A stretch of DNA of 64,000 nucleotides from the NCBI GenBank assembly GCA_013399115.1, contig VXAA01003839.1, positions 166,444 to 230,443 of the forward strand, written 5' to 3'. This DNA is from Anseranas semipalmata (Eukaryota; Chordata; Aves; Anseriformes; Anseranatidae). Each line of letters begins with the position of its first letter. Position 1 is the stretch's first letter. The position numbers were made by a program, and so were the translations under genes. This document shows positions 35,951 through 49,800 of the stretch, piece by piece. The notes beneath the pieces were generated by a model. That model did not search any database. It saw nothing but the letters and a program-made list of their open reading frames with translations, and had not been told where the DNA came from.

Positions 35951-36331
35951 AATAGAATGGAATAGAATAGTTCAGCAGGAAGGGACCTACAAAGATCATC
36001 AAGTCCAACTGCCTGACAACTTCAGAGCCTCCCTCTCAGGAAATTGCAGAGAGCAATGAGGTCACCTCTCAGCCTCCTTTTCTCCAGATTAGACAACCCA
36101 AGTGTCCTCAGCCTCTCCTCACAGGATATGCCTTCCAGCCTTTTTATCAGCTTTGTTGCCCTCCTCTGGATGCTTTCAAGTATTTAACATCTTTTTTATG
36201 TTGTGTAGCCCAGAACTGCACACAATGTTCAAGGTGGCTGCACCAACACTAAATATAGCAGGAGAATCACCTCTTTTGACTGGCTGGCTATGTTGTGTTT
36301 AATGCATCCCAAAATTCAGTTTGCCCTCTTG
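35951..36331 (-). mobile_element. CR1 LINE fragment, minus orientation, internally deleted
   Basis: On the + strand it starts with the reversed CR1 terminus aatagaatggaatagaatagttcag and continues aggaagggacc, gatcatcaagtccaactgcctgac. It then jumps to the block ctctcagcctccttttctccag, cagcctctcctcacaggat, ttgttgccctcctctggatgc and acacaatgttcaaggtggctgcacc. The usual central 3' UTR block between about 36025 and 36040 is missing, so an internal deletion is likely. The 5' end is truncated at about 36331 within ttgccctctt. It is diverged and non-coding. Confidence 0.92.
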
Positions 36332-38583
36332 AAATATTATTTCACCCGAGAAATCCAAGTATTAAAGCATTTAAGCTTTTGGGTAGAGGCTGCAGACAGA
36401 ACGAGGTTCTTTAGCTACGATGGATGTACAGAAAGAATACTCAGCGCCTGTTTTTTCTAGAGTGATCAGGAGACTGGGGAGTCTATTATATGCAAAAAGA
36501 CTGGTATGAGTAGAGCAGTTACAGCAAAAGGGTATCTGATTAGCACCTATAAATATGTTGGGAAAGTACTAAGAAACAGAACTCTTTAAACTAAAAGGGG
36601 TTTGCAGCAGGAACAGTGCAAGGGGTGAAGGTGGCAGCTGTAGACACATATCTTTACATCTCTATCTGTGTGACAGCACCAGAGACCTCCAGGTCTTCGT
36701 GTTTTCCAGCTTAGGTCCAAAAAAGGCATTTATCTGTCCCTGAATTTTTGTGGTGCCTCAGACTGCTCCTTAGTTTTCTTTCCTCAGTTCCTGGCTCTGT
36801 TCCTATGTGGCTCATAGTGTCTGTTTAGGTTTCCAATGGAAAAAGTGACATTTTCTAAGTGGTGCATCCACCACTCTCCTTATGTAACTGATAAAAACAC
36901 CATAATATGACTCCTTTAATGTTAGAATGCATTTGGCTTTATCATCACCATTTTTTTTCTATGTTTGCTGAATACAGTATATTCGGTCATAGAAAAGCTA
37001 AATACAGAAAAGGACAGTGTTGTTAATGGTGGAGGAATGCTGCAGTTGTGCATAATGTAGAGTTTTTCAGGTCAGTCATTCATGGTCAGTGAAATATCGT
37101 TGAAAGCTATTTGAGACAAAATCTACTGAAAACATGGGAGTTTAAATAGGTCTTTAGAAAAATAGAAGTATTAAGATTCTGAAAGTTATTAGAAGTTGCT
37201 GCTAGATAAATGAGAAAGATTTGGTCTCAAAAGTATGTATTTGGAAGGTAAAAACCTGCTATGCTAACCTACTGGTTTGTTACTTTGAATAACTAGAGCA
37301 TTCTGGGAAAAAAAAAAACAACAACTTATATTTAAATGGACTATGGGAACTAATTTGTAACTAAAACACTGATGATATTTTTATGCTTATTAGCTCCTAT
37401 CATTTCAGAAGAAGATTAAGCTTTCCACAAAACCCATAAACATTTAGTTTGTTGTAACTACAGATTTTAATGGTTGAAAAACTGGCTCATCCATCTGTTG
37501 GAGACCAGCAAAACAAATACCTTGAGTCACCTGTATAAGCTGCCTTCTCTGTAAATGTAGTTCTAAATAGGCACAGTAAGAACTGATAATACTGTTCATT
37601 TTTTAGACAGGATGTCAAATTTAGGGTAAATGATGCTAAAAAATATTGTAAAATGGTCCCTAGTCTCTGTCAGTGCAATAAAATGATCACAGCAGTTTTT
37701 TTTCTCATCAAAGCAGATGGCTTTAATGATTTTTCAAGCCATGCTTAATTCATCTGCAAACAACAGAGATCGGTTTGCAAATGTGTACTGAAAGAGAGAG
37801 ATGTTACTGTTCATAAATGCTCTGCAAGTTTGTTTTACCCCATCATTAGTGGTAAATGGTGTTTACTTAAGGTAAATTATTTTTGTGAACTGTCTCAGAT
37901 TCAGTGTTGCAGTTGCAATAAATTACCTGTAAAAAAAATGAACATCACCTGGTTAATGTGGCTAGTACAATTGACCTGATGGAATAAGTAAAAGTATCTA
38001 TTTTCTTTTAAATTAAAATTGCATTATAGAAATTATTGTCATCTTCCCCAAATAGTTGTTTGCTTTGCACTATATAACTGAAAGTTTTATTTTCTCATAA
38101 TTCTCAATTATGAGTTTGTTATTGATGTAATGTTGTTCTTTAATACCAGGCAGTGAAAACCACATTATCAATTCACATATGGGATCATATTTTAAAAATA
38201 CCTTTGTTTTTGTATGGCATCAGAAGTAAATTCAGAGAAGATCAACTGAAGATACATTTGCATATGATAACTTATAGAAGGGGAAGCTTTAAAATACACT
38301 AAGTAAATGAAAACATTGATTCTAGCTTTTTTATGTCCCTAGAAGAGGGAATTCAGTTTTTCCTAAAATTATATCATTTCTCCATTTACCTAGTGACCAA
38401 AATGAAGCAGGAAAAAGGTACTTTTACTTGATGAAACAAAGAACATATTCCTGAACACTGAAACTTAGTTCTGAAGAGGCTTTCTCACATTAAAAGTACT
38501 GGACTTATCAATAGCTGTGCTGCTCCAGGCCGTAAAGAAACTGAAAATTTTGTTTCTGTCTATTTATATATACCAAAACTACA

Positions 38584-38640
38584 CCCCCCCCCCNNNNNNN
38601 NNNNNNNNNCCCCCCCCCCCCCCCCCCCCCCAAAAAAAAA
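38584..38640. repeat. poly-C tract interrupted by a 16-N assembly gap, followed by A9
   Basis: Ten C residues (38584-38593) precede 16 Ns (38594-38609). Twenty-two C residues (38610-38631) and nine A residues (38632-38640) follow. The gap lies wholly inside a homopolymer, so the missing bases are probably more C, and the true length is unknown. The complementary G-run could form quadruplex structure, which would explain sequencing failure. Confidence 0.95.
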
Positions 38641-41600
38641 GTTTTCTTTTCCAGAACAGGCATTTTTCACTTATAGATGTGAGTAATGTAACCAATTAGA
38701 CCATACAATACTTGTTTTCTTTCTAAACTGATCTTACTTGAAGTTAAAATATGTTTCATGATTTATGATTGATGGCTTGCCAGCTAAACCATTTAAAATG
38801 TAGCAAGAATAGACAAAGGTGTTGGGATGACACTGACTATAATAAATAACATGAGATATGTGTTAAGAAAACTGTGAAATTAGATATTGAAGAGCATTGA
38901 TGCTTGGGGTTGTAGATGTTCTTGATTTCAAACTGGAATTATAAACAAAAGAAAGTTTTATTAAATCATTTAAGAGAAAGTTAGTTGCAGGTGGCATTCC
39001 TGATAAGAACATTGTATATTTCTTCATAAAGCTAATCCTGGACAGTCTAAGCATTCAAACTCAAACCTCATCAAAATGTTGAAGCATTACTGCAATTAAT
39101 ATGAATCATTCATTTCCTTTGTATGCCATATTCTGTACTCTTCCAAGGCACTCCTGGCTGAAGGTGTTATGAAAAGCCACATTCTCCACACCACTTGGGT
39201 CAGAAAGGGAAGCTCAGAGCTCTGCCTGTGTAGAGAATTCAGGTATGCAGAGCACAGCTAATCTCAGGGGGTGAGGGCACTTCACTAAAGCATTAGATTC
39301 ACAAACAGAATTTATTGACCACCCTCATTTCAATAGGTGATTATGCAAAAAGCCTTTTCTGATTTCACAGAGGGCAGATTTTTCAGACTTTGGATTGCAG
39401 TCCTGAAAAGATTGGCAGCAAGAGATACAAAATGTTTATATGCCAATATAAAATTTTCATTAGGCAGACAATAGAAGAGATATCTTCCAAAGAACCTCTT
39501 GTTTCACTGTTAGAAAGAATATTTTAAAATCATACTTATTTCAAAACCTTACTGATATAACATTATTCATGATGTTGGTTGTCTGGGAGGAAGATAGCAA
39601 GCCCCTACATGCAAAGTTGTGACATTTTTGAGTCACAGCAATTAGTTCAGTTATCTAACACAATACAAGTGAAAGCGAGAAAGAATGGGCCAGAACAGGA
39701 ATAATCCACAACATGCCTCTCAATTCAGACGGGGGGTCAGGGTTATAAAGATTGCATTCAAGATGTCAGCAACCGTGTTAGAGAGCATAATTTAGCAGCG
39801 ACGTTCATGCCTAATGCCAGGAAAGCAGCTGGCATCCTACAAGAAATACACTTGAATAGAACACAGTTCAAGACATTCGAGACCTTTTGAGAGGTGAAAA
39901 CCTAGATGAAAATGCAGCCTCAGAGTATAAATGGAGGATCTGTCTAGCACTGTGTTGTTGGCATTCTGTTAAAAAAAAAAAAAACAAAAAAAAACCAACA
40001 ACAAAAACCACAGTTGGAAGGTGGGAGGAGGGGAGTGAATCCTAAACTGTGAGTTTCAGTAATAAGGCTTCACTAAGAAAAGTGCAGCATAACTAAATTT
40101 AACATACATTCTAGAAGAGCAATCAAATCATATAGCCAGAGCTTCAGTGAATAATTCATGTGAAACCTGATGAGATAAAAGGACTGACATGAGAGAACAC
40201 CATAAATAACATACTGTAAAAAGACTGAAGACCAAAGATCTAGTCTTTCATCAGCAGATACAAGGCAACATCCCCCTTTGGAAATGCTGGTTCTTCTTTG
40301 CTCAGTCTAGGCAACTTGCATTTTCACAGTTTTTAGTTGGGAAACTGACAGAAGGCAAATTTCCCAGCAGACAAATTTAGTATTGCTAACTTGCTACTAA
40401 CTCTAATTCTTGCCAATTCTCTAATTTTCTCAAATTGACATTTTGCTGAACAGCATAATAAATACGGGAACTTTCCTTTCCCAGCAACTGTGAGCACCAT
40501 AACAATCTCTCCTGTCTGATCGATAATCTATGTGACACCTTTAACCATTTCTTCTCTTTGGTGTATCTCAACCTCATCTGAGTCTCACTGCTTTTTCCTG
40601 ATCTGGTCTTCTAGGTTTGGGAAGAGAGATGAAAAGTACAAACATACACACAGACACACAGGTGCACACACTGAAAGACTGAAAATCACCTTGGTGGGAA
40701 AAGTGAACATTTTTGAGTATGTCTTTGCTGCAAAAATAATAATGCAAGTGAATGGCTCTTTAAAAATAGTGGTAACGCATCACAGTGATGGATTGAGTGG
40801 CATTAGTACATCTGCTGCACTGCCTAAAAGTGTGCCTCCACATCTCTTCTACTGCTGTGTAGCTGTGTTGCTCTTACCTGGGAGTTTTGGTTGTGGCATT
40901 TTGCCTAGGACAGTCTTTTTTTTTTTTTACTTTTTTTTCTTCCCCCCCGCCCCCCAGCATTTGCAAGCAAGAACACCTAGGTAACCTTTCTCTGCACACC
41001 CCAAAGTGCAACAGGGACAATGTCTATCACTGCTTCTCCTAATCAAAAAAGACACTTATGTTACTGTAGTTTACCACATAGTTGTGCTGAAGATGGTTGG
41101 GAATTTTCATTACATTGTAAATGTTGTATGCTATGGTGTGAACATGTTCGGAGGTGCAACCTGCATTCCTCCTTCTCAGGCATGTGCCTTAGTCAGCATG
41201 CTTCTAACTACATGTTGGGATGGGATGCAAGAGTGGTCCCTTGTTTTCTTTATGAGGAATACTGATATACAGGCAATTAGGGAGCATCTGTGACTTAACA
41301 GGTTCCTTTGGTTAATCAGGACCAGGATGTGCGGTGACCTGCTGAGTGTATTTCCACTCGTGGGAAAAAGTCAAGTCAATTGGAGACCAGAGTGGATTGT
41401 ACAATATGCAGGTGCAATATACATTCTGGATTGTTCTTGTGTTTAAAGTTAAATATAGCTATGTTTAAGTATGTGCTTCACTGGACCAAGGCCAGGATGC
41501 TCAGCACTATGCAGACCCAAAATGCTTATAGCATTTAAGTTAGATCTTGTCAGGTATTTTCCACTAATATGTTAATTCTGCCGAAAAATACACTTGTCAC

Positions 41601-44600
41601 AAAAAATTGAGGAAGTTAAAGTTCATTTATTTTCATATAAGTTTAATATTAAATAGTATTTTCTGTCTTAGCTATATGGGAATGATTGTTCAAACAGCTC
41701 GCATTCACATGGCCTGGACAGTTTAGAACATTGCTTTTGTCCACATTGGGAGTGGAATTCCACTTATCCCAATGCTTACAGCATCTTCGGAAATCCGAAA
41801 AGAGTGAGAGAATATCACGTGGTTCTGTGAGACATAAACAAACTAGGCAGACGGTTTCGTAGATGAAAAAAATGTCTGCCAGCTTTGCCTCTGCTTGCTA
41901 TAATGCAGTATCATAATGGAATTAAGGTTAATGCCAAAGTGACCAGAAGTGAGTGTCTTCACTTTTAGCCCCACTGAAAAAATTTTGCACTATACTGTAT
42001 GAATAGGTTTGTTTTAAGTTTTCACCAAAGTTTGCAGTCACGATAAGTACTGACACATGACTCTTGTATCAGAGCCATGTGACTCTTTACAGCATCTCCC
42101 CACTCCTGCTGAGCTCTCTTTTCTCCTGGTTTGTCAGAGCCATTGTATCTTAGTGAATTTTTCTAGACCAGTAAAATGGCCTCTCACAGCCCATTTGGAT
42201 TGCTGTGGTGGGCCAGTGTCTGGTTCACTGCAATGTGGTGGTAAGCCACAATGTCTTAAGAGATACCAGTCTTTCTGGAGTGCAAAGCTGGCATTTGTCA
42301 TTTCAGCCTCCTTCTTTTATGTCGCACTGAACAGCTCTGCCAGCCCCAAGGACAAGGGCCAGAAACAAACCTTGATTAACATTGGTTTCATTCATCTGGC
42401 AGTTCCCTCAGTTTATTCTTTTTTTTTTTTTTTTTTTGTCTGTGAATTTATTTCCCAGGCTTTCTATTTATAATGCATGTAATGTCCCCTACTGGTGGTT
42501 TATTCGTGGAGTGTAGTGGTAGAAAGATATGTAATAGAAGCAGACAATATTAGTCCTAGATGTACTGGTTGTCTCTGAATTTTATTGAGCAATTGTTTTT
42601 CTTGCCTGCAGGCACTGATTCATTACAAACCGATCCAGAAAACAACCTTGGATTTCAAATAAGTAACTGAGGTCAGAAATTTGGCATGAAGTGTTTAAAC
42701 CAATAGTGGAGGAAATTACTTTATTACAAAGTTAGGCTGATATTTTCAGAGGCAAGAATAACTCCCATTAACATTGTTGGCAGTCATGCAGCCTAATCCC
42801 AAGCACGTAACTTAGAAAACTTCCCCCTGTGTGGACAAGTGTTCTCAATGAGTTTCTAAATTTATAGAAGCCTCAAAAGCCCATAGTCTCTGTGTTTTGT
42901 TGTTAATGTCTACAGTGAAATCCCAAAGGTGGGACTCCAGCATCACAGCAAGCAGCATTTTTACTAGACCAACAACATTCAGCAAAGAAACATTAACATG
43001 TGTATATTATACATTCTTATTTTTACACATAATTTTCATGATTCTTTTTTAGCTCTATTCCCAATAGGTGTCTGAAGCACCATTGCTCTAATCTCTACTG
43101 ACTAAGAAAACATGCAGTAGATTAGGCAGTAGTAATGATTACCAAGTGCAGGGCCCCTGCTGTTAAACTCAAATGACAAGCTCATCATGAGCTCTGTTTC
43201 TGATGTTCAGCTGCTTTACCTCATTATTCTCCAAGAAGCAAAGTTGGCAAATCACCACTCTGCTCTGAGAACAGACTGACAACATAACAAGAAAAGGCAA
43301 GACTTATATCCTGATTTCTAGAGGATGGAAAAATTCCTTCTTGGTTGATATTTTCTGTTTATAACTTCCAAGGACAGAATGAAAATGACTTATAAAATAA
43401 CAGCAGCACCAGCAAGTTGCCATGACCTATAAGCTTTCATTATAATATCCATTCTCTATAGCTCAGTCTGAAATCTGAACAGTGGCAAGTCAGGCTTGCA
43501 GTGTTGCTGTGCCTTGGAGTTCACGAAAGAGAAGTTCCTTGTTGAGCAGTTGTACTCTTGAATGGCAGAAAGTTGCAAAGGTTGTTAACATGTCAGAATG
43601 AGAAGCTGGAGCAAGAATCTCAGATCTGGATATATCCTGAAAAATCTCATGTTTCTCAAGGAGGTGAGGGTGTTCGTTTCGTTACTTTTTGGTATTGTGA
43701 TTGCTATCAGTTCCCTCTAGATAAAGTTCACTCCCCCACTCCCTCCTCCTTCACAAAGGCAGAGCTGACTAGCTGTCTGTGCAGAAATCTTGAGTCAGAG
43801 AAACAGGCAATCCCTCCATGTTTACTGTCTTCTGGTTTTGAGTCCTCAATCTATATACACTTATATGAAACTATGTATATTTCACTGTCTCTTGAAACAT
43901 TGGTCTGCTTGTTCCTGGCAGACAGTCCCCATATTTAATTACCATAATTTCTTCCTGGGAGGGAAAATGTAGAAGAGAAACAGTACTGTCTGCAAAATTA
44001 ATAGATAAATTAAAAATAAAAGCACAGAATAGTCTTATGATATCCTCACCTTCCTCTGTCCTGGTTCAAGCAACAAAGCCATGAATTATATATATGCTCC
44101 ACCTAGTATCTAGCAGCATGGTTGCACTCATTTGGCATTTTAATATGAAGGCCAACACAAAGACACTATGACTAGGAGTGCTCAGGATCCTGGCCTCCTC
44201 CAAGGAGGTAGAGATTGCTGCTCACTGATAATACCCAGCTGGCAGCAAATCTCCTTGGGGACTGATGTAAAATTGGTCCTGAAGCTTTGCTTGCTTGGTG
44301 TTTTGGGAAGCAAGAATCAATGGCTACAAGGAGCTGATAAAGCCTAACAGGAGCAGAGCTGGTCTGGACTACAGAAGTAACCTGCATGGTGACATGAAGC
44401 AGGGGTGGAGACCTACAGAGCACAACCCCTTCTGTGAGTAAGAATGGTGGTGTGGTGTTGCTGTTGTTGTCTGTGTTTGGCCATGATATCAGAAAGGCTA
44501 TTTGGTCTTGACAGAGTGAAAGACAAATATTTGGAGTGAGATAATATTTGTCCGAGAAAGACAAATAAGGTGTGGATGATGAGGTGCACATGAAAGAAGA

Positions 44601-46899
44601 TAGGAAATCTGTGTAAGTCATGCAGGACAGGCAGGTAGGCCAGGGAAAGTAGAAGAAAAACAGTTACTGGTTGACAGTTGGGAGGACAGAGAAGAGAAAA
44701 TAGTGGGAGGGAAGAAGGCAAGTGGAAATCTTTATAGGGAAGGGAATGTGAACATTCAGGAGGGTTAAATACTGGAGTTTCCAATATTTTTTAATTCCAT
44801 AGAGAGTCAAAAAGATAATAGTGAGGCTTGTTGAGTCTGATTAATTAAGCTATCTTTCTGAAAATTCTTTGCTAAAAAGATAGATATGATTCCAATAATG
44901 ATTTTTCTTTCCATATTTAGAAGTGATTTTTCATATTGCTATTCCAAAGAAATGTTGAAATACAGGGGAATACAGAAAGTCCATTTTTTGGATCCACTCA
45001 TTCCTCAGTGTTCCTATGTTGGGTTTAGCTGCACTGTTGTAAAGATGATCTAATAATAATCTTAGATTAGGAGAACCAGCTATTATTCCTTACCAAAACT
45101 TCTGTAATCTTACAGTAAATTCATTAGTTTGATAGCTTCACCCTATGCAGTAGTACCTTAAGAAAGAACTGTATAAGCAAAATAAGTTCTCTAACACCAA
45201 GATTAGATGAAATATTTACTATATACCTGTGACAAGAACCTCTCTAGTTACTATTAGTTTTTCTAATCTTATTGTCAGTGTACAGTTTAGTTTTCTAAAA
45301 AGTGGAATCTGTTAACCCTGTGCTTCAGCTTTGCTATGTGTACAAAGGAAAGACAATGCAGAAGGAGCACTCTGGACTGAATACATAACCCTGCTTGCTA
45401 CAAGTGCCCAACTTCTTCTTGACAAGTCCAGTCCTCTCTGTATTCATTTGAAATCTGATATGTGCAAATTGCTTTGTAGTGGTAATAAATATATTCCCAG
45501 TAAGAAGAGGAAAAAATAAATGAATTTCCTCTTGAAAGTTGAGGTTGGTTGTGAACAGTGCAGGCTTAGGCAGCAGTGATCTAAATTCTGTTGCTTCTGG
45601 GAAGGTGATTCAGGACCTATGAATCAATAGTTTAAGTTACTGACATCTTTCAGTATCCCTAGATTTTTAATGAGCCTAGTTAAGGAGTGTGTACTTATGA
45701 ATAAGACATCCTAACAGGTGTGATCTCAGATGTGTAGATGGAAAGAAACAAGGTGCTATGACTACCACTTTTGGAACACAGGTCAATATCAGAGTACATA
45801 TAATTTTAAATTTAACTTTTGAGTTTCTGAAAGTGATCTTCCTATTCCCGTTTACATCTGTTATTGAAGCAGCAGGCTGTACACTAACATGAAGAACAAA
45901 TTTCTGGAAATTCACAGGTAGGCTAAAAAGCTTTGGCATAAGCATGTATTTTCCCCATAACTCAGGGTGCTGTTTCACAGCAGTATGCAGCAAGCCGAGA
46001 CCACAAGCCTGCCTATCTTCACCCAGCCCTTGAAAAGAAAGTGATTCTCTGCTGCCTCAAGTTCCATGAACTAGCTCATTTATTGATCACAGAAACACCA
46101 GTACAGGTGAGAAGGAGGGAGAGGAACTGCCTGATGCGGGCAGGGATGAGGGGGAGACAGAACTGTGGTAATTTGTATTTGAGTATGACTTAACAGTCCC
46201 ATGCTTTTGACATAACAGGGAGAATTGAAACACTATTGCAAAAGATACAGTATGGCTTATTCTCAACTTGGTACATGTTGATGAAGAGCGGGTTGCTCTC
46301 TCAGTCCACAAAGTGCCTCTGGCATCTAAGCAAGGCATATATTCATAAAGTATCTTTACTGAATATTAAAAGTAGTCTATAATTGCAGGGTAAAGTAGAA
46401 CACAATATAAGTGACAGTGGCAATCATATTGATAGATAGGTCTTTCCTATCCAAACTTATTATCTTCTTTGGTTTAAATCCTTAGGCTTTTATTGTAAGA
46501 GGTTAATATTTTTCTTCATAAGTCACGAACAAATTGAAGATAAAGTATATTCTCTTGTTCCATATCATGCTCAGCCACAAGAGTTGAACTAAGTTACTGC
46601 AATGACTTCAGAAGTACAGAATGATGTTATTATGTAAGTAAGCAAACATTGTAAGAATACGAAAATGAATTAGATTGAAGTGATTGGTGAATTTGCTGTT
46701 TCAGTTGTTTTGGATTTTATCAGTAGAAATTTACATGTTTCTTCTCTAGTGCCATATATATTCCAAATTGTTTTTCACTTGCTATTTGTTTATAGAAACA
46801 TCATTATTTCAACCACATCACTTTTCAATGTAGAGCCCTACATGGGCTGGAGTTTGTGAAACGATACTTGCAAAGCTTACACTATAATTGCCTGAAGTA

Positions 46900-46925
46900 A
46901 AAAACAAACAAACAAACAAACAAAA
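46900..46925 (+). repeat. (CAAA)n microsatellite
   Basis: About six uninterrupted units of caaa after a short A run. Confidence 0.9.
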
Positions 46926-49504
46926 GCATTCAAACAAAACCCTTACAGTAAGGTAATGTATACAGGTAATATCAAATTGAGTCTACATGCAGAGTGTCAA
47001 GCCTGCTGTTTTTGCAGCAAAAATATTGTTTTAGTTACTTTATATCAAAGAGCAATAACCCATCTGCAGATAATCATTTGCTTTGAGCTGTGCCTTGTAT
47101 GTGAAGATTTCATCCAAAAACTGGTAATAAAAATAAAATTTGTGTCATTGTAACTTCCATTATCATTGCTATGTGTAGGGACAAGGGCATTTTGAAGCAA
47201 TGAAACCAATGACATTTCTTATTATGATTAGCACACCGATAGCATAGCTATCTTCGCATTCCCCTGTATTTCCAGATACTTTATAAATCCTGAGGCTTAA
47301 TCATCCAAGCTGTTGTTCACTATGTGCTCAAGCAAATGAACTATGTACCACATTATTCTTATAGGGAAATCAAGTAGAATAATTACACTAATCTCTAACT
47401 ATACCATTGTAAAACTCTCAGACACAACCTACCTAGTTCTAGTGTAGAACTAGGGCTGATGGCACATCAGTTGTGCTCAGTCCTGCACAAGTAGTTCACT
47501 GCTATAGCTGGAGGAAAACTACTACTTTATGCATCCTTCCTGTAAATATAGGGACTTTTATAACTGCAAAAAGGGGGAGCATAAAGCTGAAACATTCAAC
47601 TAGAAAGAATATGTGTAGGGGCAAGCAGACTGCTTCAAAAGTGAATGTCATAAGAGGAGTATAAAATTTAGTCCTCTCATCAGCTCTCCATGCAGCATGG
47701 TGAAATACATCATATATGATGTGTTGTTTTGTGCTTTGTTTTCTGTGATGTATTAAACTGTCTCTGAGAGTATTAGCATGATTTCTGCTCGTGTGATACT
47801 GCAATGTACTGAGCTTCATATAGATTTCCTCTCTTGGAAAATATTTTATTTTCTGTAGCTATTTATTTTTTCATACCAGCGTCCAGCCATCACAGGTCCT
47901 AGGTAGACCTGTCTTAAGGGTTCATAAACAAAATTAAATTTCACCTACTTACTTGGCTGTGCCAAGAATGAGGAGCAGGGACCTGAAAAGCAAGACTCTT
48001 CCGCTGGAAGGACAAAAGGGAAGTGCTAGCAAAACAGGCTGTGGAAAATTGGAAACTTCTGCTTTCTCAAGGAATAAGAGGATACAGTGGGGACTTGTGC
48101 TTCTTGGGGATGCCTTCCCTCCAGAAGTAACAACCCATGCACTCCAAACTCTTTCTGAGTGGCAGGTATAACCCTGTCTTTCTTGGGACTGGACATAAGC
48201 AAAAGAGGCAGTAGAGTCATGGCTGTTGTAGTCTTCCTGTGGTGTGATGCCTGACCTTCTTTATAGTGCAACTGTTCTGTAATAGCACCACCTTACTTGT
48301 ATTTCTTGATGCCTTTGATAATTTTGCTGACTGGATAGTCTTCTTGGCCATATCCTCAAAGGCAGTTGTATGCCACTTCACTTTGAATTCAATGAGCATT
48401 AGATACCTAGATGCAGGCTGGGCACACAAACAGGTTTGAAGACTGAGTGTGTGTTACCTTTGCTGAGTACCCTTTACCAGGTGTCCCTTTCAAGTGATCC
48501 TTTCCCTTCCTTACTTTCTCACCTATGGTAGAGGCTTCAGCTGCGTGTTATGTTGCAGTGTTTACACATTTCAAAACAGACAGCCCTAGGATATTTTACT
48601 GCATAGTCTGTTCTGGTGAACTTCAAATTGAGCATAAAGCATTTTTTCTATTTACTTCAGTTAGATTTAGATCAGGCCTAGATGCAAGGAGGTGGGGGGT
48701 GTATATATTTTAAGGATAGAGAGTTCTGCAAAATCCTGTATTTGAGTGAGAGAATAGGGGTGATTCTTTCAGATAGTTACCTGTCTCTAGCGAGTGATAT
48801 GAAGTGATGGTCTGTGCTCTGATTGGTGCTATACTTTGTACCTGAAAATGCCAGCTGGGCTGGAAGGTGTTTTTAGTTCCTGAAAATATGCTTGTAAGTG
48901 TATCAGGATGACCCCCAGTTTTCAAGTGAAATTGTCTCATTTGACATCAGTGGAGGTGCCCAAGACAAGAGCTCCCAGCTTTCACCCCAAAGATTTAGGG
49001 ACGGCAAGTGTTTTGAAGGAAGGCCCTTCAATCCAGTGCTTAATTCCCCCTATTGATTTGATAAAGCCTGGGGTTTGGGGAAGGGGTTGTTTTTTTTTTT
49101 TGCATGTTACAAGATATCTGTGAACTCTGGATTTCCTTAAAGGAATGGTCCAGACCTAAGTACAGGCAGAGAAAGTTGGGAAAAAGGGAGGAAATGATGG
49201 TGAATAGCTAGCAAGTGGAGAGAGGCAGGTGGCTAATAACTGTAATTCTTTACAGCTATAAAACCATCTGAAATTTTGAATGAACTGTTAAATATTTGTA
49301 AAGATGTTAGTATTACAAACAGGCATTTGTTATATTGAAATTGAAGAAAACAAGCAAATCAAATAACTCTTTTGCTTCTAAGCCTGTAGATTTTGATTGG
49401 CAGGTCTGAACTTCTGGCAACCTAAGGATTAAAGTTTCTTCCTTGGAACCAGCTGATCCTTTACCTAAGGATACCTTTACCTAAGAATAGAGAGTAGACT
49501 TGAG

Positions 49505-49731
49505 CAGAAAAGGAAAAGGAAAAGGAGACAAGGAAAAGGAAAAGAAAAAGGAAAAAGAAAAGGTAGAAAAGAGAAAGAAAAAGGAAAGAAAAAGGCAGAA
49601 AAGAAAAGGAAAAAGAAAAGAAAAAGGAAAAGGAAAAGGAAAAGGGAGAAAAGAAAAAGAAAAAAAGAATGGCAGAAAATGAAAGAAGAAAGAAACAAAA
49701 AGTAAGAAAGAAGAAAAAAAAACAAAACAAC
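49505..49731 (+). repeat. long polypurine tract, (GGAAAA)n/(GAAAAA)n
   Basis: About 227 bases consist almost wholly of A and G on the + strand, built from variants of ggaaaa and gaaaaa units with only a few pyrimidine interruptions (for example gacaagg, ggtag, ggcag, aatgg, aaacaa, aagtaag). Translations in all frames are Lys/Glu/Arg or Phe/Leu/Ser repeats and are not genes. Confidence 0.95.
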
Positions 49732-49764
49732 ACCAGAAGCTAAGCTAAGTCTTTCTGGCTTTCA

Positions 49765-49800
49765 TTCTCTCTCTCTCTCTCTCTCTCCCCTTCTCTCTCT
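49765..49800 (+). repeat. (CT)n microsatellite
   Basis: An alternating ct run, briefly interrupted by cccctt, lies 33 bases after the polypurine tract. Strand purine bias therefore flips from purine-rich to pyrimidine-rich over a short distance. Confidence 0.95.

Larger units (their letters stand above)
36332..49504. other. intergenic, no gene recognised
   Basis: About 13 kb of AT-rich sequence with a poly-C gap at 38584-38631, A-rich run at 39970-39995, pyrimidine run at 40915-40960, T run at 42419-42437, (CAAA)n at 46900-46925 and a C/T-poor complex block near 37690-38000 listed as a possible conserved element. Open frames such as 44172-44621 (-), 45676-45993 (-) and 47953-48171 (+) have no recognised homology. 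Confidence 0.6.

Noticed and set aside
44172..44784. Two overlapping minus-strand frames of 123-149 codons
   Set aside because: They overlap in different frames, are Ser/Pro/Leu/His-rich from local composition, and have no recognisable similarity.
45676..45993. Minus-strand frame with a protein-like first half
   Set aside because: The second half degenerates into hydrophobic low-complexity text; no splice evidence or known homologue.
47953..48171. + strand frame ending near a possible donor (tggcag|gtataa)
   Set aside because: Codon text is plausible but there is no recognised family, no clear acceptor and no partner exon; kept out of the gene list.
49461..49733. Long Phe/Leu/Ser and Lys/Glu open frames on both strands
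   Set aside because: They are translations of the polypurine microsatellite and have no coding meaning.
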